Shown piece after piece: positions 1 through 7,034 of a stretch of 9,638 nt of DNA (its first letter is position 1; the number at the start of each line of letters is the position of its first letter). The translations under genes were made by a program, and so were the position numbers. The notes under the pieces are model-generated. The model saw only the letters and a list, made by a program, of their open reading frames with translations, was not told where the DNA came from and ran no database searches. The stretch covers positions 1 to 9,638 of the forward strand of contig JBEKDJ010000168.1 in assembly GCA_050014415.1 (NCBI GenBank), read 5' to 3'. Origin of the DNA: JBEKDJ01 sp050014415 (GTDB taxonomy: Bacteria; Desulfobacterota; BSN033; UBA1163).

Positions 1-113
1 AATCTGTCGGGATGCCACACTTTAACCAAATCCTTATAAGCCTCTACAATCTCTTTTTCCGATGCCCCCGGATTGAGCCCCATTATTTGATGGTATTTAT
101 CCATCTCACTCAT
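1..113 (-). CDS. J-domain (DnaJ-like) protein, N-terminal fragment
   Basis: This is the first 37 codons of a gene on the minus strand that continues past the left edge. The translation begins MSEMDKYHQIMGLNPGAS and then reads EKEIVEAYKDLVKVWHPDR. That is the first two helices of a J-domain followed by the invariant HPD loop that stimulates the ATPase of an Hsp70 (DnaK) partner. The start at 113 is chosen because GGGGA lies about eight bases upstream; in-frame ATGs at 128 and 104 are alternatives. It lies 66 bases downstream of the DUF3857 gene on the same strand and is probably co-transcribed with it. Whether it is full DnaJ, a membrane-anchored J-protein or a short J-domain protein cannot be told, because the rest is outside the window. 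The J-domain call is confident; the gene's wider role is not. Confidence 0.85.
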   Translation of the reverse strand, partial: MSEMDKYHQIMGLNPGASEKEIVEAYKDLVKVWHPDR

Positions 114-179
114 CGCGATATTCCCCATTTGGGTTTTGATAGGATTCTACAAAACCACAAGGAAAAAGCAATAATATTT

Positions 180-2141
180 TCAATGGTTACCCAAAATGTT
201 TTTCTTCGCCTTGAACAAGACATCCCTTTTGAAACTTTTTTCCATTGTTTGGCAGAATTCATGGTAAGCAGGGTACTCCTCCGGAGTAACCCTTAGGGCT
301 TTGCTTATGAGTTCTCCTCGATAAAATATCTTCTCACCTTCCTGCCGATAGCTTGAGCGGAATTCAAAGTACTGATTTTTTGTTTCCATCGCTTCTGGTA
401 AATAATAAACTTCGTAACCCTCCGGCACGTTAAACCCCACCTCATCTTTGTTATAAGAATTATTCCAGACTACGATGGGATATCTCCGGTCTTTTTTGCC
501 TGTGGCAGGACAACCTTTCCATATTTCAGGGACATCGAATATCAAAATATCCCCGGCTTTTCTGCAATAATCCTGTGCATTGTATTCAAAATTTAGCTCA
601 AACCTCTCATTAAAATTCAGAGGATCCGAGTGAGTATATGTCAAAAGTTTTGCCCCTGAGGATATTTCATCTGCCCTCTCTTCGAAAGACTCTTTAATCT
701 TCGTTGGTCTATTCCTTATGAAAAACGAACGAAGAGATGCTTCTTTGCCGCCGAAGCCAAAATTCTTGACTTCACATTCTATGGATCCATCCAAGTCTAT
801 TTCTATTTGAGATTGGCTATAGTATGCGTTTTCTTCCGGTTTGGCCAAGGGGGTCTTGTCAAAAAAAATCTTTTCGTCATCGAAGATGAGAACATTCCGG
901 TTTCGATCACTCTCGGGGAGATAATCAAAACGATAGTATTTAGCTACAGGATCGATGAAATGGTGTTCATCTTCATTTTCCGCCGCCACGATGCAATGAT
1001 TGAATTGGAATGGATATGGGAAATCCTTGATTAGATTTCCTATATTGTTGGTAGGAATTAATGCATAGTAAGCAGGAATTCCTGCTACCCTTAACATACT
1101 AATCAGAAGGGTACTCTTGTCCTTGCAGTAACCATATTTGTTTTCAAACACCTTTTTGGCATTATTGGGTTCATAGCCTGATTTTCCCAGATCAATAGAG
1201 ACATACCTGATTTGCCCTTTCACATAATCAAAGATAGCTTCAATCTTTTCTTCAGAAGTCGAGAGAGCTTTGGTCAACTCATCCACTTTCCTCTTTATCG
1301 ACTCATCTGGCTCGGTTTTTCCTGCAATCTTTTTCCTCCACCAATTGGAAAACTCCTCCCATGAATTCATGGTAGTTACCAGTATACGAAAGGCCAGCTC
1401 ATCCGTAGGGGGCATAGACTTTTCTTCAATAATTTGAGGGATATGGTTATATTCCCAGAGATAGATCTTCTTATTCCCATTGCAAATTATCTTTGGAGAT
1501 AACTGGATATCAGGGAGGGGATTCAAAACCAGGTATTTTAAATCTATACTTTCAGGAGCGATCACCTTATACCTGCAGAGGAAAGTTGGGTGGTATGCCT
1601 GAAAATAAAAACCACTTGAAAAGTTTCCTTCAATTTCAGGCTTCTTTTCCTCGATCACAACCTTATAATCGATGATTGACCCCACCGTTGCCCCTGGCAT
1701 GGAAAAGGTAAGCTCCTTATAATCACTATAAGAGGGATATGAGCTATAAGGCGTAACAACTTTTATAGCGTTTTCAATCAAAGGGAGAATCTTTCCTTCT
1801 GCAGTGATGGTCCTTGCATAGATGATCGAGGCAATTTCTGCGCGGGAGTTATAGCCAATTTCGATATCGGCGCTATCTTTCCCCCTCTCGTTCAATATTT
1901 TGAAAACCACACGGAGGGTCTGTCTGCATCTTCCATCTTTGAAAACCTCCACAATATCTTCATCTAATAGGTTAATAATGCCAGCATCAGGATACGATTC
2001 AGCAGAAGGAGCATTACGGATGAGCTGGGCTACCTCATCGTCTATGGTCACTTCGTGTTTCAGCTGACCAAAAGTGCATGACAAGGCGAGAAATACGAAG
2101 ATTAAAGAAAGAATAGGGTTAAGAAAAGGAATTTTCTTCAT
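180..2141 (-). CDS. Exported DUF3857 / transglutaminase-like protein
   Basis: A 653-residue protein with an N-terminal export signal: K2-K3, then a hydrophobic run to about residue 21. C22 in LALSC may be a lipoprotein cysteine, although alanine at -3 makes this a weak lipobox. Residues about 55-250 match the DUF3857 pattern. Residues about 285-400 are transglutaminase-like, with a plausible papain-like triad: C339 in YGYCKDKS, H382 in FNHC and D397 in FIDPVAKY. The C-terminal part (about 440-640) is beta-rich and resembles the tail of DUF3857 proteins. The family usually sits in the cell envelope; a substrate is not known, and protease, amidase or cross-linking activity are all possible. Its ATG overlaps the stop of the upstream ribbon-helix-helix gene (ATGA at 2141-2138), and its own Shine-Dalgarno is weak, so translational coupling is likely. 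The gene appears intact. Confidence 0.88.
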   Translation of the reverse strand: MKKIPFLNPILSLIFVFLALSCTFGQLKHEVTIDDEVAQLIRNAPSAESYPDAGIINLLDEDIVEVFKDGRCRQTLRVVFKILNERGKDSADIEIGYNSRAEIASIIYARTITAEGKILPLIENAIKVVTPYSSYPSYSDYKELTFSMPGATVGSIIDYKVVIEEKKPEIEGNFSSGFYFQAYHPTFLCRYKVIAPESIDLKYLVLNPLPDIQLSPKIICNGNKKIYLWEYNHIPQIIEEKSMPPTDELAFRILVTTMNSWEEFSNWWRKKIAGKTEPDESIKRKVDELTKALSTSEEKIEAIFDYVKGQIRYVSIDLGKSGYEPNNAKKVFENKYGYCKDKSTLLISMLRVAGIPAYYALIPTNNIGNLIKDFPYPFQFNHCIVAAENEDEHHFIDPVAKYYRFDYLPESDRNRNVLIFDDEKIFFDKTPLAKPEENAYYSQSQIEIDLDGSIECEVKNFGFGGKEASLRSFFIRNRPTKIKESFEERADEISSGAKLLTYTHSDPLNFNERFELNFEYNAQDYCRKAGDILIFDVPEIWKGCPATGKKDRRYPIVVWNNSYNKDEVGFNVPEGYEVYYLPEAMETKNQYFEFRSSYRQEGEKIFYRGELISKALRVTPEEYPAYHEFCQTMEKSFKRDVLFKAKKNILGNH

Positions 2142-2338
2142 TTATCTACTTTTCTAAAACTTAGAGAATTTTTCCTCTTTAAATAAGAGCCCAACGCCTC
2201 ATTAACTACTTCCTTAATGGTTTTTCTTTCCCAGTATGCCAATGCTTTTAACTCTTCCAAATGATGCTTTCTTAGAATGAAAGTTGCCCTCGTCCAACCA
2301 TCTTGAAGCCCTTGTTGTGTAGTCTTAATTGAAGCCAT
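2138..2338 (-). CDS. Ribbon-helix-helix (CopG/Arc-type) DNA-binding protein
   Basis: A 66-residue basic protein. It has a short N-terminal strand region (TRATFILRK), then helix A (HHLEELKALAYWE), a turn, and helix B (TIKEVVNEALGSYLKRK). This is the layout of ribbon-helix-helix repressors and antitoxins, which bind operators as dimers through the beta ribbon. The start at 2338 is chosen because AAAGGAAC lies about eight bases upstream on the minus strand. A longer frame from a TTG at 2437 has no ribosome binding site and no domain. The stop overlaps the start of the DUF3857 gene. The protein may autoregulate the unit: a tandem TTGTAAAC repeat lies about 50-65 bases upstream of its start. No toxin partner is adjacent, so an antitoxin role is not supported. 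Confidence 0.75.
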   Translation of the reverse strand: MASIKTTQQGLQDGWTRATFILRKHHLEELKALAYWERKTIKEVVNEALGSYLKRKNSLSFRKVDK

Positions 2339-2386
2339 ATTTGAAGTTCCTTTTCTTTGATTTCCAATTTTATCTAATTGCCGACC

Positions 2387-2403
2387 TTGTAAACTTTGTA
2401 AAC
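2387..2403. repeat. Tandem TTGTAAAC direct repeat, possible operator
   Basis: TTGTAAAC occurs twice, at 2387-2394 and 2396-2403, with a period of nine bases. It lies upstream of the ribbon-helix-helix gene, where it reads GTTTACAA on the coding strand. Proteins of that fold often bind tandem short sites, so an autoregulatory operator is possible. This is inference from position and repetition only. Confidence 0.35.
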
Positions 2404-2477
2404 CATTGGAAATTGCTGCAATATTCTTGCCAACCAAACTGTTTTAGATGTAACCTATTGAATTTAAAGATGTATCT

Positions 2478-2500
2478 TTTATACCTGGTAATTTCCCAGG
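2478..2500 (-). promoter_or_regulatory. Weak candidate promoter/operator for the minus-strand unit
   Basis: On the minus strand a TATAAA box (2483-2478) is preceded by CCTGG-N7-CCAGG (2500-2484), an inverted repeat that would fill the spacer of a promoter. No good -35 box is seen, and the site is about 140 bases from the gene start. The repeat could be an operator or chance. Confidence 0.2.
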
Positions 2501-2764
2501 CTCATTGTTTCAAAAGTGGGACATAAATTGTTATTTATTTGCAAAAATGTCAGGAATTATGGATTGAGAAGAAATAAGTTACTGAAGCGGAAGTGTCTTC
2601 GGCTAAGGGAAAATCTCACCTGCCGTAGCCACCTGTCAATCAGGTCAAGTAGTGGAACTGCGAAATTAAAGAGGAAGGCCGGGAGCGGGATATAACAAAA
2701 AAGGAGCGGTCCGGGGGTGTGAATATCTGCTATATATCTTCTGTTTTTGACCGTCCATAAATGA

Positions 2765-2820
2765 TACGATTTGATTTTGATATGTTGAGGTTGAATGCCC
2801 GATTTTTATCTGAAATCGTA
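2765..2820. repeat. Competing inverted repeats sharing one arm
   Basis: TACGATTT at 2765-2772 is the reverse complement of AAATCGTA at 2813-2820. CGATTT at 2800-2805 can also pair with AAATCG at 2813-2818, across a seven-base loop. The two pairings use the same right arm and so exclude each other. No T-tract follows, so this is not a clear terminator. Function is unknown. Confidence 0.3.
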
Positions 2821-2851
2821 GACCTTGGAGATCGCCCAGGAGTGATGACCC

Positions 2852-2867
2852 GTAGGTTCTGACCTAC
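2852..2867. repeat. Perfect 6-bp hairpin GTAGGT-TCTG-ACCTAC
   Basis: GTAGGT (2852-2857) and ACCTAC (2862-2867) form a perfect stem with a four-base loop. It is followed by CCC and not by a T-run, so it is not an ordinary intrinsic terminator. It could be a protein-binding palindrome or part of a structured transcript. Confidence 0.35.
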
Positions 2868-2885
2868 CCCAATTCTAAAGGCAAA

Positions 2886-2922
2886 ATTTGGGTAATATTT
2901 GTGTCTCTTTTATTACCCAAAT
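2886..2922. repeat. Perfect 12-bp inverted repeat with 13-base loop
   Basis: ATTTGGGTAATA at 2886-2897 is the exact reverse complement of TATTACCCAAAT at 2911-2922. A further copy of the left arm, TTTGGGTAGTA at 2977-2987, matches 10 of 11 positions. The arrangement fits a dimeric protein-binding site with a nearby half-site, or an RNA hairpin. No T-tract follows the right arm, so terminator function is unlikely. Confidence 0.5.
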
Positions 2923-3177
2923 AGCAGATCGGATATCCAAAACTAAAGGGATTTTTGTAGCTCGACCTCCGGGGGGTTTGGGTAGTAAAAGATCATTTAG
3001 GGAGGATGAAAGGATAGAGAGCCATCCCATAAAATCCATCTCTTTATCTCCTCCCTTCCCCTTGTTTGTCCTACCTTCTCCATCTTGAGCATAGACAAAC
3101 CGATTGATTTAAAATTCGGATGAGTACCTGCTTTTTCCACATCTGCATACCCATGAGTTCCAATCTCTGGATTTGTC

Positions 3178-3205
3178 TTGACAAGGTCTTATAAAGTTTG
3201 ATAAT
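3178..3205 (+). promoter_or_regulatory. Strong sigma-70-type promoter for the defence operon
   Basis: A consensus -35 TTGACA (3178-3183) is followed after 16 bases by GATAAT (3200-3205), five of six matches to the -10 box. Transcription would start near 3212, just upstream of or within a CGATCG palindrome (3214-3219). The first gene starts at 3242, giving a leader of about 30 bases. Its near-consensus quality suggests it needs a repressor; the first gene encodes a candidate DNA-binding regulator. Confidence 0.7.
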
Positions 3206-3241
3206 GTTTAACACGATCGACTTTGAATGGAGGTCTGGTGC

Positions 3242-3442
3242 ATGGTTAACCTGCAGAGTTACTTACGGATAAAGCAAGCAGCTGAATTTCTTGGCGTCTC
3301 CGAGTCAACACTTCGGAATTGGGGGCGTAACGGCAAGATTACTACCTACCGCCACCCAATTAGCCGTTACCGGCTCTACAAAAAGGCTGACTTAGAAAGT
3401 CTGCTAAGAGAAATCGAAAAATCAGCAAAGCGAAACTTATAG
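3242..3442 (+). CDS. MerR/excisionase-type helix-turn-helix DNA-binding protein
   Basis: A 66-residue protein. It has the pattern LRIKQAAEFLGVSESTLRNW, then a wing (GRNGKITTYRHPISRYRLYKKADLESLL). This is the winged helix-turn-helix of the MerR N-terminal and excisionase/HTH_17 families, with the characteristic R-x-Y-R wing ending. There is no effector or dimerisation coiled coil beyond a short basic tail. The start at 3242 is preferred over an in-frame ATG at 3227 because a perfect GGAGGT (3229-3234) sits seven bases upstream. It is the first gene after a strong promoter, and its TAG stop is 34 bases before the helicase start. The likely role is control of the operon; a phage-excisionase-like role is possible but no integrase is present in the window. 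Confidence 0.82.
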   Translation: MVNLQSYLRIKQAAEFLGVSESTLRNWGRNGKITTYRHPISRYRLYKKADLESLLREIEKSAKRNL

Positions 3443-3476
3443 GGGAACTAAGAAAGGGGATGGGGTAAGCGAATCC

Positions 3477-6400
3477 ATGGCAAAGCTGGAAGACATCACA
3501 CGCGGTGCAGCGATAAAAGGCGTCCTGCCTGATGGGCTGGTGACCGTAGTTGACGTGAAGTGGATCGGTTCGGTAGCCATTGAACTAACCTACAAGGACT
3601 CAGCTGGCCGCCTTGGAAACGAATTGATCTACCGCGACCGTGAGCCAACAATCGAGGTTGTGATTGTCGGCAAACCTTGGAGCTTCGATGGTGATGGTTC
3701 ACTGTTCCGCCTGGTCAGCGAAGCTCACCGCATCCGCTTGGCCTATCTTTTCGATCCACTGTTGGCGGTCCATACGTCTCTGGTCGAGCCCTTACCGCAC
3801 CAGATAACTGCAGTATACGAGGAGATGCTGTCCCGTCAGCCTCTCCGATTTCTTCTTGCTGATGACCCTGGTTCCGGCAAAACGATCATGACCGGCCTTT
3901 TCATCAAAGAACTGATTGCTAGGGGAGATCTTCAACGTTGTCTGATCGTCTGTCCCGGCAACCTCGTTGAGCAGTGGCAAGATGAACTCGACAGGCGATT
4001 CCATCTTCCCTTCGAGATCATGACGAACGACAATTTCGAGGCGGCTCGTACCGGCAACTGGTTTGCTGAGACTCCCCTGGCGATTTGTCGACTCGATAAG
4101 CTCAGCCGAAACGAGGATGTTCAAGGAAAGCTCGAAGCCACCGACTGGGACCTGGTTGTATGCGACGAGGCCCATAAGATGAGCGCCCACTACTTTGGCG
4201 GGGAGGTCAGTTATACGAAGCGTTACCGCCTGGGTCAATTGCTTTCCTCCATAACCCGGCATTTCCTCCTTCTCACCGCCACCCCGCACAGCGGGAAGGA
4301 AGAGGATTTTCAGCTTTTCATGGCCTTGCTGGATGGAGATCGTTTTGAAGGTCGATTTCGGGACGGCGTGCATACGACTGATACCTCGGATCTCATGCGA
4401 CGTTTGGTCAAGGAGCAGCTGGTAAAGTTCGATGGAACACCCCTCTTTCCGGAACGGATCGCCTACACAGCCAACTATACGCTCTCAGACGCAGAGGCCG
4501 AGTTGTACAAGCAAGTTACGGAGTACGTCCGTGAGGAATTCAACCGCGCTGAGGCGCTGGAAAATGAAGGCCGTAAGGGTACGGTCGGCTTTGCCCTGAC
4601 GATTCTGCAGAGGCGCCTTGCCTCCTCCCCCGAGGCAATTTACCAGTCCCTTCGTCGTCGTCGGGAAAGACTTGAAAAGCGGCTGCGCGAGGAGCAGCTT
4701 CTCAACCGGGCAGCCAGCGCCCAGGTGGACTTGAACGTAGACCTTCCCAGCTATAGCAAGGACGACATCGAGGACCTGGAAGATTCGCCAGACGCCGAGA
4801 TTGAGAATACGGAAGAAAAGGTGGTGGACCAGGCATCTGCCGCCCGCACGATTGCTGAACTCCAAACCGAGATTGGGATGCTCAAGCACCTTGAGACGAT
4901 GGCACTGCGGGTCCGTCAGTCTGGTACAGACAGGAAATGGGAGGAGTTGTCGCAGTTGCTCCAGAATAACTCGGAAATGTTCGATGTACACGGCCATCGC
5001 CGGAAACTGATCGTCTTCACCGAGCACCGTGACACATTGAACTATCTGGCTGAGCGTATCACTTCTCTGCTGGGCCGCCCTGAAGCCATCGTTATGATCC
5101 ACGGTAGCTTGGGACGGGAGCAACGCAAGAATGCCGAACAGAATTTTACGCAAGATAAGGACGTGGAAATTCTCGTCGCCACGGACGCTGCGGGTGAAGG
5201 CATTAACCTACAGCGAGCGCATCTCATGGTAAATTACGACCTGCCCTGGAACCCTAACCGCTTGGAACAACGTTTTGGCCGCATCCACAGAATCGGCCAG
5301 ACCGAAGTCTGTCATCTTTGGAATATGGTTGCCAAGGAGACCCGCGAGGGTGAAGTTTATCACCGGTTGTTGGAGAAGCTCGATGAAGAAAGAAAGGCCC
5401 TCGGCGGCCAGGTGTTTGATGTTCTTGGACGCCTTACATTCGAAGACAGGCCGTTAAGGGAGTTATTGTTGGAAGCCGTACGGTATGGTGACCAGCCAGA
5501 AGTACGGGCACGGCTGACGCGTGTTATTGACCAGGCCCTCGACCGTGATCATCTTCGTCAGCTGCTGGAGGAACGCGCATTGATTCGTGATTCTATGGAT
5601 GCCCGACGTGTCCAGCAAATCCGGGAGGACATGGAGCGTGCTGAAGCCCGGCGCCTCCAGCCGCATTTTATCGCAACATTTTTCATGGAAGCCTTCCGGC
5701 TTTTGGGAGGCACAATCAGGGAACGTGAGCCTAAACGGCATGAGATAACTCACGTCCCAGCCGTCATCCGCAACCGTGATCGAGCCATCGGCATACGTGA
5801 GCCGGTCCTGCAGAAGTACGAAAGGATCACTTTCGAGAAGGACCTGATTAATGTCCCAGGTAAGCCATTGGCAGCCTTTGTTTGTCCTGGCCACCCGCTT
5901 CTCGATTCAACTATTGACCTGATCATCGAGCGATACCGGGATCTTCTGAAGCGCGGTTCGGTTCTTGTTGATGAAAGCGATCCCTCGGATGGCCTCCGGG
6001 TCCTTGTTTATCTTGATCATTCCATCCAGGATGCTCGAACAGAGCGATCGGGACAGCGCCGGGTAGTATCCCGCCAGTTGCAGTTCGTGGAGGTAGATAA
6101 AGGAGGTAGTGCCCGCGCTGCAGGCTACGCCCCGTACCTGGACTACCGCTCGCTTGAGGCAAGCGAACAAGGACTTATGGCAAACATGGAGGAACTCTCT
6201 TGGATACGAGACGAACTGGAGTCTCAGGTCTTGGTCTATGCGGCTGAGCATCTTGTCCCGCAACACTTAGGAGAGGTGCGCCATCGAAAGGAGGAGCTAG
6301 TTAACAAGACCATGGTTGCCGTCAAAGACCGTTTGACCAAAGAGATTGCCTATTGGGACCACCGGGCTGAGCAACTCAAGGAACAGGAGCTTGCCGGCAG

Positions 6401-6995
6401 GATCAACGCCCGGTTGAACTCTGGCCTTGCACGGCAACGAGCTGATGAATTAACATCAAGATTGCAGAGACGGATGGCTGAATTGGAGCAGGAAAGGAAA
6501 CTCTCCCCTTTACCTCCTGTGGTCATTGGCGGGGCAATGGTGATACCACGTGGCCTGCTGGCAAGGTTGAAAGGGACTGAAGCCCGACCAGAGGCCTTCG
6601 CCCAGGAAACGGCCAAAGTGGAGGCTGTGGCGATTGCGGCAGTTATGCAGGCTGAACAACAGCTAGGGTTCATGCCGCGAGACGTAAGCCTCGAAAAGCG
6701 TGGCTACGATATTGAGTCTATTGTCCCTGGCACTGGCCGACTCCGCTTTATCGAGGTCAAAGGCCGAGTTCGAGGAGCAACAACGATAACGGTCACGAAG
6801 AATGAGGTTCTTTCATGCCTCAACAAACCCGACGATTTCATTCTAGCAATCGTGGAAGTGGACGGGGAAGATGCAGTTCCCAAGTACGTTCGTTGTCCTT
6901 TCCATCGAGAGCCGGACTTCGGGGTAACGAGCGTCAATTACGAGATAAGAAAGCTTCTGGAAGCCGGGCAGATCAGAGGACAAATTGGTGAATAG
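3477..6995 (+). CDS. SNF2-type helicase with C-terminal DUF3883 nuclease-like domain (DrmD-like)
   Basis: A 1172-residue superfamily 2 ATPase/translocase. Motif I is ADDPGSGKT (128-136), motif II is DEAH (230-233) and motif III is LLTATPHSG (265-273). The second RecA lobe has VATDAAGEGINLQ (567-579) and EQRFGRIHRIGQ (597-608), which is typical of SNF2/RapA-like translocases. A charged, coiled-coil-prone insert (about 390-500) separates the lobes. Charged helical segments (about 900-1010) precede a C-terminal DUF3883-like domain (about 1045-1145). That domain keeps a PD-(D/E)XK-like pattern: D1078 in GYDIES, and E1093 and K1095 in FIEVKGR. Such proteins occur in phage-defence islands, and the closest named role I know is DrmD of class 1 DISARM; the exact subtype is not settled by this window. 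It probably moves along DNA to detect or process unmodified phage DNA, working with the downstream methyltransferase. The frame is intact and ends in TAG. Confidence 0.9.
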   Translation: MAKLEDITRGAAIKGVLPDGLVTVVDVKWIGSVAIELTYKDSAGRLGNELIYRDREPTIEVVIVGKPWSFDGDGSLFRLVSEAHRIRLAYLFDPLLAVHTSLVEPLPHQITAVYEEMLSRQPLRFLLADDPGSGKTIMTGLFIKELIARGDLQRCLIVCPGNLVEQWQDELDRRFHLPFEIMTNDNFEAARTGNWFAETPLAICRLDKLSRNEDVQGKLEATDWDLVVCDEAHKMSAHYFGGEVSYTKRYRLGQLLSSITRHFLLLTATPHSGKEEDFQLFMALLDGDRFEGRFRDGVHTTDTSDLMRRLVKEQLVKFDGTPLFPERIAYTANYTLSDAEAELYKQVTEYVREEFNRAEALENEGRKGTVGFALTILQRRLASSPEAIYQSLRRRRERLEKRLREEQLLNRAASAQVDLNVDLPSYSKDDIEDLEDSPDAEIENTEEKVVDQASAARTIAELQTEIGMLKHLETMALRVRQSGTDRKWEELSQLLQNNSEMFDVHGHRRKLIVFTEHRDTLNYLAERITSLLGRPEAIVMIHGSLGREQRKNAEQNFTQDKDVEILVATDAAGEGINLQRAHLMVNYDLPWNPNRLEQRFGRIHRIGQTEVCHLWNMVAKETREGEVYHRLLEKLDEERKALGGQVFDVLGRLTFEDRPLRELLLEAVRYGDQPEVRARLTRVIDQALDRDHLRQLLEERALIRDSMDARRVQQIREDMERAEARRLQPHFIATFFMEAFRLLGGTIREREPKRHEITHVPAVIRNRDRAIGIREPVLQKYERITFEKDLINVPGKPLAAFVCPGHPLLDSTIDLIIERYRDLLKRGSVLVDESDPSDGLRVLVYLDHSIQDARTERSGQRRVVSRQLQFVEVDKGGSARAAGYAPYLDYRSLEASEQGLMANMEELSWIRDELESQVLVYAAEHLVPQHLGEVRHRKEELVNKTMVAVKDRLTKEIAYWDHRAEQLKEQELAGRINARLNSGLARQRADELTSRLQRRMAELEQERKLSPLPPVVIGGAMVIPRGLLARLKGTEARPEAFAQETAKVEAVAIAAVMQAEQQLGFMPRDVSLEKRGYDIESIVPGTGRLRFIEVKGRVRGATTITVTKNEVLSCLNKPDDFILAIVEVDGEDAVPKYVRCPFHREPDFGVTSVNYEIRKLLEAGQIRGQIGE

Positions 6996-7034
6996 AAACG
7001 ATATAAACATCAAAGAATTCGCAGAGGAGAGTCC

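Larger units (their letters stand above)
2501..3177. other. Long intergenic stretch without a recognisable gene
   Basis: No reading frame here has a good start, ribosome binding site or recognisable domain, and I see no tRNA, rRNA, CRISPR array or insertion-sequence end. The stretch separates the minus-strand AT-richer block from the plus-strand defence-type operon. Several inverted repeats cluster at 2765-2922, and a loose one spans 3000-3055 (GGGAGGA / TCCTCCC). The part around 2580-2740 is richer in G+C than its flanks but translates with many stops in the frames I checked; it could be decayed sequence or a small RNA. It may mark the boundary of an acquired island. Confidence 0.4.

Noticed and set aside
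2339..2437. N-terminal extension of the ribbon-helix-helix protein to a TTG at 2437
   Set aside because: The extension has no Shine-Dalgarno and covers the tandem repeat; the ATG at 2338 has a good AGGAA site at normal spacing.
2560..2740. Remnant of an insertion sequence, group II intron or retron RNA
   Set aside because: The composition is locally different, but no transposase or reverse-transcriptase motif, terminal repeat or intron domain could be recognised.
2886..2922. Intrinsic terminator at the 12-bp inverted repeat
   Set aside because: The stem is AT-rich and is not followed by a T-run on either strand at the right distance.
2888..3088. A 66-residue plus-strand frame in the spacer
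   Set aside because: It begins with a TTG inside the 12-bp inverted repeat, has no ribosome binding site, and its translation has no recognisable domain.
4485..5153. Long antisense open frame (222 codons) inside the helicase gene
   Set aside because: It is opposite a strongly conserved helicase sequence, and its translation shows no domain; it is a shadow of the codon bias of the sense gene.
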